A stretch of DNA of 21,761 nt from Myxococcota bacterium (GTDB lineage Bacteria; Myxococcota_C; UBA6777): NCBI GenBank assembly GCA_963169055.1, contig CAUJFU010000291.1, positions 1 through 21,761 on the forward strand, read 5' to 3'. The translations under genes and the position numbers were made by a program. Positions 14,318-21,264 of this stretch are shown in pieces (the first letter of the stretch is position 1; every line of letters begins with the position of its first letter). The notes under the pieces were generated by a model. It worked only from the letters and a program-made list of their open reading frames with translations, ran no database searches and was not told where the DNA came from.

Positions 14318-15871
14318 TTAAGATTTTCGTAAGGCTTCGATTGGATCCGTTTGAGAGGCTTTGTAAGAAGGCCAAAGCGCCCCGACGACGGTCGAGAGGA
14401 TACCCACAAGCAAACCAACGATGATGCCTGTAGGTGTAAGCACTCCTTTGAAAGACTCCTCGATCGGGATAGGAAGCTGTGAAGCGGCTGAGCCAAAAGA
14501 CAAGCCTTTGGTGATCAGAGGGATCGAAGCGATCACGGCGAGTATGACGCCGAGAATGGCCCCGATCACACCGAAGAGTACGCCTTCAAAGAGAAAGATC
14601 CCGCCGATATGTCGAGGCGATAGGCCAAGCGCCATCATGATGCCGATCTCATTTTTGCGTTCGAGAACAGACATCATCAAAGTGTTGAGAAGGCCGATCC
14701 CACCGATAAAGACGATCAATCCTCCAAGGACAAAGAGCATCACCTGAGCCAACGGAAGCATGGTGGCTCCGAAGGTGGTATCTTGCCAGCGCTGGATCGT
14801 CACTTGGGGCGGGAGTTTGCGCTTCTTGACGGCAGTAGCGATGGCGGTGGAACTCCAGATGCCTTGGCCAAAAAGAAGCAGGTAAGTGGCTTGATCTGGG
14901 ATATCAAGGAAGTATTGTGCGGTGGGCAAGTTGACGTAAAACATCTTGTCCTGTGCGCCATTGCCCAAGCTAAAGATCCCGACGATCTGGAGTGTCATCA
15001 TCGATATCCCGCCTTCTTCCGCTTTTTTTCCCATCAAGGTGATCTTTTCGCCGACCTTGGCTCCCAGCCGTTCGGCAAGATCTTTTCCAAGAAGGATCTG
15101 TTTTCCGTCGGGGGCGAGCATCTTTCCAGCGCCGATCTTTTTATGAAGCTGGATGCCTTGGCTTTCGGCGGCAGGGACGATGCCTGTGCCTTGAGCGGGG
15201 GCTTGTTTGGAGTAGACCAACGAAAGAGCAAGCGCAGAAGCTGTCGATGCAGCAGGGGAGTTTTTGAGGAAAGGTTGGAGGGCTTGGGAGTGTGCGTAGA
15301 TGGCGGGTGTTTGAGTCGGAGAGGTGTTTTTGACAAATCCCGTGATGAAGAGGTTTTGACGTTGTGATGTTCCTGCTTGTCGAGAGATGATCTCGATGGA
15401 TTCGCCCACTTCAAACTTGAGGCGTTTGGCAAGGGAGGCATCGATCAGGACTTCTTGATCGTGTTGGGTGGGCAGCACGCCTTCGGAAAGGGTCAGTTTG
15501 CTTTGTGAAGAGAGAATATGTGCTTGGATATCTTCTTTTTTATCTTTCGTCAAAAATGCACCAAGACTGATGCGTGGCGCGATGGCGGTGACGCCTGGAA
15601 GATCGTTCAGTTGTGTTTGAAGCGCTTGTATATTTGTAAGAAAGTAGCGACCTGCACCAAGGCGTTCTTCTTTTTCAAGTTTGGGGTGGAGCAGACGAAC
15701 GTGGCCCGTTTGACTGGTAAATCCGCGCAAGAACATATCCATCGAGCCTTCGAACATCACGCTATACAGGGTGATTCCACCTGAGCAAAAGACGACGGCG
15801 ATGATGGTGAGAAAAGAGCGGGTGCGGTTGCGCCCGATGTTTTTGAGTCCAAGTTTGATCGTGATGCCCAT
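14318..15871 (-). CDS. FtsX/MacB-type ABC permease with duplicated periplasmic segment
   Basis: The 517-residue protein has the four-helix layout of MacB/LolC-type permeases: one N-terminal helix (about 20-38), a large periplasmic domain (40-375), then three helices (about 378-400, 425-450 and 480-503). The FtsX signature is clear (MMSVLERKNEIGIMMALGLS), as is the typical end (DPIEALRKS). The periplasmic domain is unusually long: a segment at about 139-161 (VLIDASLAKRLKFEVGESIEI) recurs in diverged form at 257-279 (ILLGKDLAERLGAKVGEKIT). The shorter partner permease has one copy. It would pull a lipid-linked substrate from the inner membrane, powered by the ATPase encoded upstream. It starts two bases after the first permease stop, with AAGGAG inside that gene's end, so the two are translationally coupled. 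Confidence 0.9.
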   Translation of the reverse strand: MGITIKLGLKNIGRNRTRSFLTIIAVVFCSGGITLYSVMFEGSMDMFLRGFTSQTGHVRLLHPKLEKEERLGAGRYFLTNIQALQTQLNDLPGVTAIAPRISLGAFLTKDKKEDIQAHILSSQSKLTLSEGVLPTQHDQEVLIDASLAKRLKFEVGESIEIISRQAGTSQRQNLFITGFVKNTSPTQTPAIYAHSQALQPFLKNSPAASTASALALSLVYSKQAPAQGTGIVPAAESQGIQLHKKIGAGKMLAPDGKQILLGKDLAERLGAKVGEKITLMGKKAEEGGISMMTLQIVGIFSLGNGAQDKMFYVNLPTAQYFLDIPDQATYLLLFGQGIWSSTAIATAVKKRKLPPQVTIQRWQDTTFGATMLPLAQVMLFVLGGLIVFIGGIGLLNTLMMSVLERKNEIGIMMALGLSPRHIGGIFLFEGVLFGVIGAILGVILAVIASIPLITKGLSFGSAASQLPIPIEESFKGVLTPTGIIVGLLVGILSTVVGALWPSYKASQTDPIEALRKS

Positions 15872-15873
15872 GA

Positions 15874-17118
15874 TTAGCTCCTTGCGAGGACTTCGCGTGG
15901 GTCAAAGCGGGTGGTACGCCAAGCCGGCCACAGCGAAGCGAGAAGAGAGACGAATACTCCAAGAAAGATGCCCATGAGGATCGTAGAAAAAGAGATGTCG
16001 AAAAAGATAAAAGAGGCGACAGAAAGACCCGTTGTTTGGCCTGTTGCACCGTATGTTTTCTCGACCATCGCGGAGATATCCCAACCGTACACTTGGAGGT
16101 AATACGCCCAACTTCCGCCACAGAGCGCTCCGAAGACGCTACCGATCAAGCCCAACATGCCGGCCTCTGCCGTAAACAATCGAACAATCCGACCTTCTGG
16201 CATCCCAAGTGCCATCATCATCCCGATCTCACCCTTGCGTTCAAAGGCGCTCATCAAGACGGTATTGGCCATCCCTGCGGCGGCGACGATCAAGATGATA
16301 CTGATCAGGACGTTGAACATCTGGCGGCGTATCTTGTTGAGTTCAAAGATCGTGCGGGTCTTGTCTTGCCATGTTTGCGCTTGGACTGCGCCGAATTGCT
16401 TTTGTAGCCGAGTCGATACGAGTAAGGCGTCTTGTTTTTTGGGTAGCTTGACAACAACATCTGTAAGACCTGTGGGCATACGCAAGAGATCACGCGCACT
16501 TTTGAGAGGGATGTAAAAGCTACCCCCGTCAATAATCATGTTTCCTGTGGAGATCACACCCGCGATCTGATAATCGTCCGCATTCATCGAACCGTCGCGA
16601 GTTCGGCTCTCAATGGTAAGTGTATCGCCGATTTTTTTCTTGAAACTTTTCGCAATAATCGATCCAACAAAAATCCATTTGCCTGTTTCTGGAAGCGGTT
16701 TTTTTGAAGAGCTATAACGACTTAATGAGAACGCTTTTTCGGCAAGAGCGGAGTCGATCGCCACCCCCCTTGCACCAAGGGCTTGTTCTCCATCGCCAAG
16801 CTGCGCAGAAAAGATGATTCGTGGCACCACCAAGGCTGTGGGCCAGCCTTTTTTGATCACGGAGTGAACCGCCCGTTGCTGAGGCAAGATCAGATCGAGC
16901 GGGAAGTTTTCTTCTTCGCTAAGATAGCGCTTGTGCATCACGCGCAAGTGGGCGGTTTCGGTGTCGATCTCGATGCGCACATACGTTTGCTCGACGCCGT
17001 TGACCATCCCCGAGGCCATGATAAAGCCGAAGACGCCGACAAAAACGGTGGTCATCGTCAGGATCGAACGTTTGGTATTGCGGAAGATATTGAGCGTCGC
17101 AAGTTTAAGCAGAAACAT
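15874..17118 (-). CDS. FtsX/LolE-type ABC permease
   Basis: The 414-residue protein matches the LolC/LolE length and layout: an N-terminal helix at about 19-37, a periplasmic domain up to 265, and helices at about 268-290, 317-340 and 377-400. Sequence signs are LMSAFERKGEIGMMMALGMP (about 288-307) and the end FDPREVLARS. The periplasmic part contains one copy of the G..IFVGSIIAKSFKKKIGDTL module (about 146-166) that is doubled in the partner permease, so the two probably form a heterodimer. Its start overlaps the ATPase gene by 14 bp, with GGAGG six bases upstream, indicating coupled translation. Cargo is unknown; by analogy with Lol and Mac systems it could be a lipoprotein, lipid or glycolipid. 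Confidence 0.9.
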   Translation of the reverse strand: MFLLKLATLNIFRNTKRSILTMTTVFVGVFGFIMASGMVNGVEQTYVRIEIDTETAHLRVMHKRYLSEEENFPLDLILPQQRAVHSVIKKGWPTALVVPRIIFSAQLGDGEQALGARGVAIDSALAEKAFSLSRYSSSKKPLPETGKWIFVGSIIAKSFKKKIGDTLTIESRTRDGSMNADDYQIAGVISTGNMIIDGGSFYIPLKSARDLLRMPTGLTDVVVKLPKKQDALLVSTRLQKQFGAVQAQTWQDKTRTIFELNKIRRQMFNVLISIILIVAAAGMANTVLMSAFERKGEIGMMMALGMPEGRIVRLFTAEAGMLGLIGSVFGALCGGSWAYYLQVYGWDISAMVEKTYGATGQTTGLSVASFIFFDISFSTILMGIFLGVFVSLLASLWPAWRTTRFDPREVLARS

Positions 17119-17845
17119 CTCCCGCCTCCGTTTCTTTGGGTTGGTTTTTGTTCATCTGCTCGCCGCTGTCGCTGACGATCTTTCCGTCGCGCAGGTGAAC
17201 AAGGCGAGGGGCGGTGTCCATCACCATCGGATCGTGTGTCGAAAAAAGAAACGTCGTGCCTTCTTCTTGATGAAGCTTAACCATCAGTTCAATAATAGAA
17301 AGAGCCGTCTTAGAGTCGAGGTTTGCTGTCGGTTCATCTGCAAGAATCAAAACAGGCTTTTTGACAAGAGCGCGTGCGATGGCGACCCGTTGTTGTTGAC
17401 CGCCTGAGATCTCGCTTGGTTTGCGGCTGGCCAATTGGGCGATGCCAAGGGCCTCAAGAACAGGCATCACGCGATCTTTGCGTCCATCCACCGAAAGCTT
17501 GCCTTGGATCTGGAGAGCGAATTCGACATTCTCAAACACCGTCAAGACGGGGATCAAGTGAAAAGACTGAAAGATAAATCCGATTTTTTCGTTGCGGATC
17601 TGCGCGAGTTGATGTTTGCTTTTGTGCGAGATATCTTCACCATCCAAAAAGACTTTGCCTTGATCAGGCCGATCAAGGCATCCGATCATGTTGAGCAGCG
17701 TGGTCTTTCCCGATCCTGATGGACCTGCCACAGCAGCCATCTCTCCGCGATGAAGTCGGAATGTCACGCCGTCAAGCGCACGGACTTCGTTGCTTCCCGG
17801 TCGAAAGATTCGGCTAACATCTTCACAATAGGCGGCCAGTTGCAC
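17105..17845 (-). CDS. LolD/MacB-type ABC transporter ATPase
   Basis: The 246-residue protein has all ABC ATPase motifs: Walker A GPSGSGKTT (41-49), Q-loop Gln93, signature ISGGQQQR (146-153), Walker B VLILADEP (165-172) and the switch His204 (FSTHDP). The LolD/MacB branch is indicated by the length, by LNMIGCLDRPDQGKV after Walker A, and by the adjacent FtsX-type permeases. It powers the two permeases, which start 14 bp before its stop. The start is GTG, supported by a strong GGAGGTG five bases upstream. The residues after the H-loop end in a polar tail with no extra domain. A possible palindromic operator and two repeats lie upstream, so the ABC genes may have their own promoter, separate from the barrel gene. 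Confidence 0.95.
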   Translation of the reverse strand: MQLAAYCEDVSRIFRPGSNEVRALDGVTFRLHRGEMAAVAGPSGSGKTTLLNMIGCLDRPDQGKVFLDGEDISHKSKHQLAQIRNEKIGFIFQSFHLIPVLTVFENVEFALQIQGKLSVDGRKDRVMPVLEALGIAQLASRKPSEISGGQQQRVAIARALVKKPVLILADEPTANLDSKTALSIIELMVKLHQEEGTTFLFSTHDPMVMDTAPRLVHLRDGKIVSDSGEQMNKNQPKETEAGDVSA

Positions 17846-17880
17846 GTTGCACCTCCGTTGGATTGTCTATGTAAAAAGTC

Positions 17881-17894
17881 ATCTCGTATGAGAT
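17881..17894. promoter_or_regulatory. Palindrome upstream of the ABC genes, possible operator
   Basis: ATCTC-GTAT-GAGAT is a perfect inverted repeat 36 bp upstream of the ATPase GTG. A TATAGT box lies further upstream on the minus strand (about 17930), but no good -35 box goes with it, so a role in regulation is only possible. Confidence 0.3.
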
Positions 17895-17949
17895 CTGAGA
17901 AAAGTCTGCTCGAAACAGAAGCATCGTTTACTATAACCGTTCTGTAATA

Positions 17950-18019
17950 GGGCAGCCACAGGGGGCTGCCCCTACACCTTTACGATCATACAATAGGTGG
18001 ATTTTATATCATACCCTTT
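17950..18019 (+). repeat. GGGCAGCC inverted-repeat family, copy 2 (intact)
   Basis: GGGCAGCC and GGCTGCCC flank ACAGGG as perfect 8-bp arms (17950-17971), followed by CCTACA and a tail (GG.GGATTT) shared with the copy at 13098. It sits between the ATPase start and element copy E. Together with 17846-17949 these make up the 313-bp gap upstream of the ATPase gene. Confidence 0.65.
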
Positions 18020-18157
18020 CCAAAAAGACGTGTTCGCATCATTTCAAGCGATGGAGTCGTATGCTTGAAAAGCTCACGATCTTTTCGCCAAACGCGGGGT
18101 CAAGGGGGCAAAGCTCCCTTGCGGGGCGTGGGGTGGAACCCCACAAACACAGAACCA
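18020..18157 (-). mobile_element. Dispersed element, copy E
   Basis: On the minus strand it reads GTGGGGTTCCACCCCAC, a CAAGGG/CCCTTG hairpin, ACCCCGCGTTTGG, TTTTCAAGC, CGCTTG and GAACACG plus T-tract. The terminal repeats are decayed, and the right end is replaced by the second repeat family. It starts right after the barrel gene stop (18159), so its hairpins would be the first structures in that transcript's 3' end. Confidence 0.65.
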
Positions 18158-18158
18158 C

Positions 18159-19505
18159 TCAGAAATTATATTTGAATTGCGCAAGAGCCGTTGCAAGTGG
18201 TTGAATGCGGACATTTTTTTGCGTATTGACACCATTTTCACTGACCGTCACGGTGCGCGTGGTGGCAGCGAATTCTGCGTTGGCTGGGCCAAGAGAAAAA
18301 TACGCCGTCACGGACAGCGTAAAGTTAGACAGAAAGTTCCATGTAAATCCGGGGCCGAAGATCACCGAAGGATCGAGCAGATTGGAAAGGGCAAACAAGC
18401 TGATGGTGTAATCTTCGAGAAAAGTGAGATTGGCGGTAAGCAAAAGGTAATGTGTACCCAAGAAGCCGCTGGATACGCCGAGACCTGCGAAGTTTCCCGG
18501 GTTGAACGGACCCGAGGGCAAGGTGACGGAGGCAGATCGAGAGGCCGTGTAGACAAGGTTCATTGCAGCGTCGAGTTGCGTTTTTCCTGTCGGTGTATTA
18601 AGTGGATACTCGTCTGATTTTGTCTTTCCGCTGTGGTTGTAGTAGTACTGCAAAGCGAGAACGAGGCGATCCAAGACGGGGAAGCTGTAGTCGATGCCAG
18701 CCACGATTTGGAAGTTGACAGGGCGAGGATCTTGGCCTGCGGGAAGAGCCTCCGTTTCGTAAGGGATTGTGACGGCTGCCTCGGACCAAAATCCGATCTC
18801 CAACTGTCCTTTGATATCCGCGCCGATGGTGAAGAGTTTTTGGTGACTACTCCACAAAAAAGTCGTCGCGACTTGGGTTTCTCCAAAAGTGTGCGCCCAT
18901 CGCAGAAAGGTCTTGGCTCCCAATATCTTTTCGGAAGAGACCGCGATATCGGGTTCTGCGATGACACCCAAGCGAAAACCGCCTGTTTGAGAATAAGCGA
19001 TGTATGCGTTCAGACCCCATAAACCCGGGCGTTCAGCGTTTGGCTCAAACAAGTTCTGTTGGTTAAAGGGGGCTGTCAGATTCCAGATCACCGCAGGCCC
19101 CCACTCAAAGGATTGCTTGCCTAAGCGAAAGTCGATGTATTTTGTACGAAGCTCTAGAAAGACTCGATCGATCGTCAAGATATCCCAGATGCTTTCGATC
19201 TTGCGATCCAAGCCAAGATGCGTGGTGAGGACGTTAAAGGTCGCACGCAGCGTCGCTTTTTCTGTGAAGTTGGCCTGTATACTCGGTCGGATGCGGTTGA
19301 TCAACATCTGCGGATTGCAAAAGATGTTGAGCGAGCCACCCGGGGCATAATCGCCACAGATCCCCGCGAGATCAGTTCCAAACAAGTACGCATACCGCGA
19401 TTCAGCATAGCCCCGCAGCTTGAGTTCTGCGCGTGCTTGCGATGTCATCGAAAACAGGCAGAGTAATGCGGCAAAGTAGGGTAGCCAACGACTGTTTTTT
19501 CGCAT
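18159..19505 (-). CDS. Outer-membrane beta-barrel protein of the export module
   Basis: The 448-residue protein has a signal peptide (MRKNSRWLPYFAALLCLFSM, cleavage after ARA at about 24-26) and then many amphipathic, aromatic-rich strands, such as FRLGKQSFEWGPAVIWN and VLALQYYYNHSG. It ends in FKYNF, a terminal Phe as required for BAM-mediated insertion. The pattern recalls DUF1302-type or alginate-export-like barrels seen beside LolA-like proteins. I chose the ATG at 19505 (AGAGGAAAAG upstream); the upstream extension of the frame is translated element F and was rejected. Its place in the run with permeases, ATPase and a LolA-like carrier suggests it receives or exports the cargo at the outer membrane. 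Element F lies about 15 bp upstream of its start, element E right after its stop. Confidence 0.8.
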   Translation of the reverse strand: MRKNSRWLPYFAALLCLFSMTSQARAELKLRGYAESRYAYLFGTDLAGICGDYAPGGSLNIFCNPQMLINRIRPSIQANFTEKATLRATFNVLTTHLGLDRKIESIWDILTIDRVFLELRTKYIDFRLGKQSFEWGPAVIWNLTAPFNQQNLFEPNAERPGLWGLNAYIAYSQTGGFRLGVIAEPDIAVSSEKILGAKTFLRWAHTFGETQVATTFLWSSHQKLFTIGADIKGQLEIGFWSEAAVTIPYETEALPAGQDPRPVNFQIVAGIDYSFPVLDRLVLALQYYYNHSGKTKSDEYPLNTPTGKTQLDAAMNLVYTASRSASVTLPSGPFNPGNFAGLGVSSGFLGTHYLLLTANLTFLEDYTISLFALSNLLDPSVIFGPGFTWNFLSNFTLSVTAYFSLGPANAEFAATTRTVTVSENGVNTQKNVRIQPLATALAQFKYNF

Positions 19506-19519
19506 CTTTTCCTCTTCTG

Positions 19520-19690
19520 TCGAAGTTGCGCGGTTGGATCGTTTTTGTGGGGCGAGGTACCACACCCCGCCATAGACTGTCGCCCCTTGACCCCGTATCG
19601 GCGGGGTGATCACTGGTTTTTCAAACAAACAGTACTGCCGCTTGAAGTACCCGAACACGGGGGGATTTGATCAACTGCGTCACTCCTCAT
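19520..19690 (+). mobile_element. Dispersed element, copy F
   Basis: The right end CAACTGCGTCACTCCTCAT (19672-19690) and left end GAAGTTGCGCGGTTGGATC (19522-19540) are degenerate inverted repeats of each other. The copy keeps GTGGGG, CCCCTTG, ACCCCGTATCGGCGGGGT, TTTTTCAAAC, CGCTTGAAG and GAACACGGGG. The right arm of the first hairpin and the left arm of the second are damaged. It fills most of the gap between the regulator gene and the barrel gene and lies 15 bp from the barrel start codon. Confidence 0.68.
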
Positions 19691-19752
19691 TCTATTTCAT
19701 CGCGAACATTATTGGATGTACGGATACGAAACGTGTCGGAACGTATCGAAAG

Positions 19753-20070
19753 TTAAGCATATTTGCGCGCTTGCGAGATAATATCTTCGAGCAATCGGAG
19801 GTAGATAGAAAAATCCTCACGCCCAAGAGTCGTTGCGCGGTAAAGTGTGCGTGGTTGTCTGTCAAGAAACTCTTTGAGGACTTCGACATACCCTGCTTCT
19901 TCGAGCTTTGAGATGTGAACCACAAGATTGCCTTTGGTCATCTTGAGCGTGTTGCGCATCTCATTAAAATCAACACCTTCAGGACGCGCCGAAAGCAACG
20001 TCATGATCGCAAGACGCGCTGGTTCATGGAATATCTTGGAAAGCGCAAAGATTTTTGTTGGATCATCCAT
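19753..20070 (-). CDS. Winged-helix transcriptional regulator (HTH_34-like)
   Basis: The 105-residue protein is a complete winged helix of the ArsR/MarR-related HTH_34 type: IFHEPARLAIMTLLSARPEG at about 13-32, the recognition region MRNTLKMTKGNLVVHISKLEEAGYVEV (about 38-64), and a wing with RQPRTLYRATTLGREDFSIYL. There is no metal-binding Cys set, so it is not a classical metal sensor. Its ATG overlaps the end of the upstream membrane protein gene by 8 bp (ATGGATGA), so the two are translationally coupled. Four evenly spaced operator-like sites lie over the promoter of this operon, and this is the obvious candidate to bind them as an autorepressor. It may also control the barrel and ABC genes downstream, though element F intervenes. 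Confidence 0.88.
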   Translation of the reverse strand: MDDPTKIFALSKIFHEPARLAIMTLLSARPEGVDFNEMRNTLKMTKGNLVVHISKLEEAGYVEVLKEFLDRQPRTLYRATTLGREDFSIYLRLLEDIISQARKYA

Positions 20071-20809
20071 GCGATTGACCCGTTTTTTCGATCTTGTCTG
20101 ATGCGTTTTTTTCGCTCGATTCTTCTGGCAGAATCGGTTGCGATGAAGCAGATATCTTCAATCCTTGCAGCCCAACAAGCAGATTAAACAAGCCAAGCAA
20201 TATCGATACTTTATAGAAAGGATACGTCGGAAATACAAACAACGAAAAAATCCCTGCAAAGATCAAAAACACGCCTGTTCCTGTGAGTTCAGGAAGCGGA
20301 AGCGCCAACGGAAGCATCAACATGATCGCGCCCGTTCCGATCACAAAAAGCCCCGGTATTTGATGGCTTAGGCCCGCTTGGACGACCAGTGCGATGCTTG
20401 CACCTAACAACGCCAACACACCAAATACGATCCGCAAATATCCATCACCTACAAGGATGCGTTTCAAAAAACTAAGATAATCATACCCATGACGGTTCAT
20501 TTCTGGACGCGAGACATAGTACTTTGCATAACCCGCAAGCGAGATCAACAGAAAGCTCGCACTCCAGATCCACGTACTTTTCGGCTGCCCCCAAAATTGC
20601 GTCGCAGGTTGATCCCACAGCCATTGGCACACCACGCCATACAGCACAAATACCGGCATAAACCATAAGCCAAGCAACAGCAGCGGACGCATCATCTCCC
20701 GCACAGGATGGCTCAATCGCACCTTGTCCATCACTTCACGGATCATCCGCACATTCGCTAACGCTTTCTCTAATTCTTCGGGGGGATGGGCTTTTTCGTT
20801 CATGCTCAT
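20063..20809 (-). CDS. Six-helix membrane protein coupled to a winged-helix regulator
   Basis: The 248-residue protein has a charged N-terminal helix (about 8-35: HPPEELEKALANVRMIREVM), then about six membrane segments at 42-62, 78-96, 125-146, 149-172, 173-186 and 188-210, and a polar cytoplasmic-looking tail. I do not know the family. Membrane proteins with a helical N-terminus in one operon with a small winged-helix regulator are common, and may sense or sequester the regulator; here that is inference. The start could be the ATG at 20809 or 20803, and neither has a strong ribosome binding site. It is the first gene of the operon, downstream of a TTGACA promoter and four operator-like repeats. 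Its plus strand is C-rich, opposite to most of the window. Confidence 0.75.
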   Translation of the reverse strand: MSMNEKAHPPEELEKALANVRMIREVMDKVRLSHPVREMMRPLLLLGLWFMPVFVLYGVVCQWLWDQPATQFWGQPKSTWIWSASFLLISLAGYAKYYVSRPEMNRHGYDYLSFLKRILVGDGYLRIVFGVLALLGASIALVVQAGLSHQIPGLFVIGTGAIMLMLPLALPLPELTGTGVFLIFAGIFSLFVFPTYPFYKVSILLGLFNLLVGLQGLKISASSQPILPEESSEKNASDKIEKTGQSHG

Positions 20810-20815
20810 TTCTCG

Positions 20816-20882
20816 GTTTGTGATGTGAACCTGTTTATCGTGTAAACTGGTTTGTGATGCAAACTTGGTTTGTAGTGTAAAC
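20816..20882. promoter_or_regulatory. Four tandem 15-bp operator-like sites (GTTT-N7-AAAC)
   Basis: Four sites at 20816-20830, 20833-20847, 20850-20864 and 20868-20882 read GTTTGTGATGTGAAC, GTTTATCGTGTAAAC, GTTTGTGATGCAAAC and GTTTGTAGTGTAAAC. Each is an imperfect palindrome, and the periods are 17, 17 and 18 bp. The distal site covers the -10 box of the operon promoter, and the other three lie in its leader. A repressor array is the best reading; the winged-helix protein encoded in the operon is the likely binder. Confidence 0.75.
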
Positions 20883-20901
20883 CGCTTTCGATATCTGTCA
20901 A
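20874..20901 (-). promoter_or_regulatory. Sigma-70-like promoter of the regulator operon
   Basis: On the minus strand a perfect -35 box TTGACA (20896-20901) is followed after 16 bp by TACACT (20874-20879), which matches the -10 consensus at four of six bases. Transcription would start near 20867, about 60 bp before the start codon at 20809. The -10 lies within the fourth operator-like site. Confidence 0.6.
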
Positions 20902-20988
20902 GGATTTTTTTGAGGGTAGATCAAGGCGAGGAAAGGGTTGTGCTTGTGGGTTTGTTGAGCCAGCGGGCGATGATGCAGCAATGAAGGT

Positions 20989-21161
20989 AGGGTGAAGGGA
21001 GGAGGTGATTGTGTTTGTGGGGTTCCACCCCACGCCCCGCAAGGGACCGATGGCCCCTTGACCCCATTGTTGGCGAAGCGAGCAGAGATTTTCCAAACGA
21101 ACGGCTCGGTCGCTTGGGAGGAGGCGAACACGGCCTTTTTGAAGAACGCTATGCGTTTTGG
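20989..21161 (+). mobile_element. Dispersed element, copy G
   Basis: This copy has GTGGGGTTCCACCCCAC, a CAAGGG/CCCTTG hairpin, ACCCCATTGTTGGCGAAG, TTTTCCAAAC, CGCTTG and GAACACGG plus T-tract. Both terminal repeats are decayed, and the limits are placed by the spacing in copies A and D. It lies between the divergent regulator operon and the caspase-like gene. Confidence 0.62.
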
Positions 21162-21264
21162 GATAGAGAAGAGGCGGCATGGAAAGAAAGAGGGGGTTGC
21201 GCCGAGAGGGTTTTTTCGTAGTATGGGGAGGATGGTGTTTGTTGCTAGGAAAGGAGGAAAGAGT

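Noticed and set aside
19506-19658. 51-residue N-terminal extension of the barrel protein
   Set aside because: It is a translation of dispersed element F and precedes a normal signal peptide with its own ribosome binding site at 19505.
20816-20882. CRISPR array or replication iterons
   Set aside because: The units are 15-bp palindromes separated by only 2-3 bp, with no spacers, cas genes or replication gene nearby; their position over a promoter fits operators better.
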